Shown here in pieces: positions 62,879 to 64,000 of a stretch of DNA of 64,000 bases (position 1 is the first letter of the stretch; the number at the start of each line of letters is the position of its first letter). The position numbers and the translations under genes are program-made. Origin of the DNA: Pseudomonas sp. S37 (GTDB lineage: Bacteria > Pseudomonadota > Gammaproteobacteria > Pseudomonadales > Pseudomonadaceae); assembly GCF_016658545.1 (NCBI RefSeq), contig NZ_JACVZC010000009.1, positions 31,002 through 95,001 of the forward strand, read 5' to 3'. Below the pieces are notes generated by a model. It did no database searches and was not told where the DNA came from. It worked only from the letters and a program-made list of their open reading frames with translations.

Positions 62879-63261
62879 ACCGCGATTGGCTACAGCGCCA
62901 CCGCCTGATCTTTGCCTGGGTACTGATTGCCCTGTTGCTGGCTTTCCTGGCCCTGCGTGCCGGCACTGCGCAATGGCGCGAACTTGGTCAATGGCGCGGG
63001 CTGGCCGAACAGGCTGCCAGCCTGCAAGGCGGCCCGGGGCTGAGCCTGGAGCGGCTACGCCAGTCGGCCCAGGCACGGCAGATCGAACTGGCCGAAGTCG
63101 ATGCGCAGGGCCAGGCCTGGCAGCTGCGTGGGCAGGTGGCCGATGAGCGCGTGTTGCAAGGCTGGCTGCAAAGCTTGCGTGCAGAAGGCGCGCAGCTGCT
63201 GCAATGGGGGCTGGAGCAGGATGGCAAGGGGTTGCGCTTCGACCTGGTGGTGCAACCGTGA
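62875..63261 (+). CDS. gspM: Type II secretion inner-membrane protein GspM
   Basis: A 128-residue protein with a short cytoplasmic tail (MNRDWLQRHR), one helix (LIFAWVLIALLLAFLALRAG) and a periplasmic ferredoxin-like domain, the usual GspM plan. Overlaps gspL by four bases and gspN by four bases. Partner of GspL. Confidence 0.85.
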   Translation: MNRDWLQRHRLIFAWVLIALLLAFLALRAGTAQWRELGQWRGLAEQAASLQGGPGLSLERLRQSAQARQIELAEVDAQGQAWQLRGQVADERVLQGWLQSLRAEGAQLLQWGLEQDGKGLRFDLVVQP

Positions 63262-63917
63262 GCCGCAGGGGGATGGCGTGGCTTGTGCTGGTATTTGTGC
63301 TGACGCTGTTGGTCGAGCTTCCGGCCAATTGGGTGGCGCGGGCGTTTGGCCTGCCCATGCATGAAGTCAGTGGCAGCCTCTGGCATGGCCAGGCGCAACA
63401 GTTGGGTCCGGTCGGGCCCCTGCGCTGGGTGGTGCAGCCCTGGCGCTTGCAGGCGAACGCACAGCTGGGCTTTCAAGGCCAGGCCTGGCAGTTGCGTGCC
63501 GAAGGCTGGCCTTGGCGCTGGCGACTGGAGGCCGCTGCGGCAGGCGCCCAGGCGACAACACACACGGATTACCGCCTGGCGGGTCAGTGGCAGGGGGCTT
63601 TGCGTCTACAGGGGGCAGGGCGCCAATGCCGCAACAGTGAAGGCCGCATTACGGTAACCGACCTTGCCCTGAGCGAACCGTGGTCACTGGGCCTGGGGCA
63701 GGGGTGGCTGGAAATGGACTGCCGCAGCGGCTGGCGGTTGCGCGGGCAATTGGCGCAGCAGGGGCAACATGAATTGACCGTGGATGGCGATTTGCTCGCG
63801 CGGCGGGCGCAGGTGGTGTTCGAGTTGCAGCCTGAGGCGGAGCTGACGCCATTGCTGCGCGGGGTGCAGTGGTTGGGGCCGCAGGCGTTGGCAGGGCAGC
63901 GGGATTTACGCTGGTAG
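63258..63917 (+). CDS. gspN: Type II secretion protein GspN
   Basis: A 219-residue protein from GTG 63258 with one N-terminal helix (GMAWLVLVFVLTLLVELPAN) and a periplasmic beta-rich region beginning VSGSLWHGQAQQL, the GspN-family start. Two cysteines (QCRNS and DCRSG) may form a disulfide. GspN is dispensable in some T2SS. Last visible gene of the operon; a repeat follows after 36 bases. Confidence 0.82.
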   Translation: MSRRGMAWLVLVFVLTLLVELPANWVARAFGLPMHEVSGSLWHGQAQQLGPVGPLRWVVQPWRLQANAQLGFQGQAWQLRAEGWPWRWRLEAAAAGAQATTHTDYRLAGQWQGALRLQGAGRQCRNSEGRITVTDLALSEPWSLGLGQGWLEMDCRSGWRLRGQLAQQGQHELTVDGDLLARRAQVVFELQPEAELTPLLRGVQWLGPQALAGQRDLRW

Positions 63918-63953
63918 GCGCTCGCCTTGGGTCTTGAATGGGGACGCAAATCG

Positions 63954-63996
63954 AGCGCCGCCCGCGCGGCGCATCGCGAGCAAGCTCGCTCCTACA
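63954..63996 (+). repeat. Single repeat unit after gspN
   Basis: Two small stems, GCGCCGC/GCGGCGC and GCGAGC/GCTCGC, joined by AT(C), ending TCCTACA. Same architecture as the 43-base repeats (first stem, ATCGCG, second stem, CTCCTACA) but different stem sequences. A facing partner may lie beyond the window. Confidence 0.7.
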
Positions 63997-64000
63997 TTTG

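Overview
The window is a chromosomal segment of a fluorescent pseudomonad of the Pseudomonas putida group. The evidence is high GC, Entner-Doudoroff glucose catabolism (gap, edd-glk, gltR-gtrS, gtsABCD-oprB, hexR, zwf-pgl-eda) in the order known from P. putida, and many copies of the P. putida-type REP element (core GCGGGTAAACCCGCTCCTACA-like). I see no rRNA, tRNA, CRISPR array, phage or complete insertion sequence.

Layout: 0-2 kb, two divergent, very similar APC-type amino-acid antiporters (the left one cut by the edge). 2-7.7 kb, a leftward iron/heme group: Fur box, ECF sigma factor, FecR-like regulator, TonB-dependent heme receptor with signalling domain, heme oxygenase and a small membrane protein. 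7.8-26.6 kb, the glucose block with HexR operators in front of gap, edd and zwf, the GltR/GtrS two-component pair, the glucose ABC transporter and OprB porin. 26.7-33.5 kb, leuA with a probable leucine-rich leader peptide, an M23 peptidase, xseA, a LysR regulator, a TauE-like permease and a zinc-ribbon hypothetical protein. 33.6-38.2 kb, guaB-guaA followed by a small remnant of acquired DNA bounded by a second, diverged copy of the guaA 3' end; it holds an orphan antitoxin, a decayed toxin gene and a SUKH-like protein. 38.2-48 kb, housekeeping genes (GNAT, FAD oxidoreductase, multicopper oxidase-tadA, mltF, purL, a NIF3-like domain protein). 48.1-64 kb, a secretion and phosphate module: a tatABC set, gspK, a Tat-targeted PhoX phosphatase, a Pho box, a SoxB/5'-nucleotidase-like lipoprotein and a type II secretion operon gspCDEFGHIJLMN.

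How the parts work together: OprB and GtsABCD bring glucose into the cell, Glk phosphorylates it, Zwf/Pgl/Edd/Eda convert it to pyruvate and glyceraldehyde-3-phosphate, and Gap takes the latter on; HexR and GltR/GtrS regulate the set. In the last 16 kb, the tat genes, two proteins with twin-arginine signals and the T2SS genes sit together with a Pho box at the divergent promoter, suggesting a phosphate-starvation export pathway.

The most notable observations are: (1) loss of essentially all recognisable metal ligands in the SoxB-like lipoprotein that heads the T2SS operon; (2) the guaA 3'-end duplication enclosing an antitoxin with a broken toxin; (3) a short leucine-rich leader ORF before leuA; (4) long near-perfect inverted repeats inside the glucose operons (glk/gltR and gtsA/gtsB); (5) a REP pair inserted between gspI and gspJ that leaves the gspJ start ambiguous.
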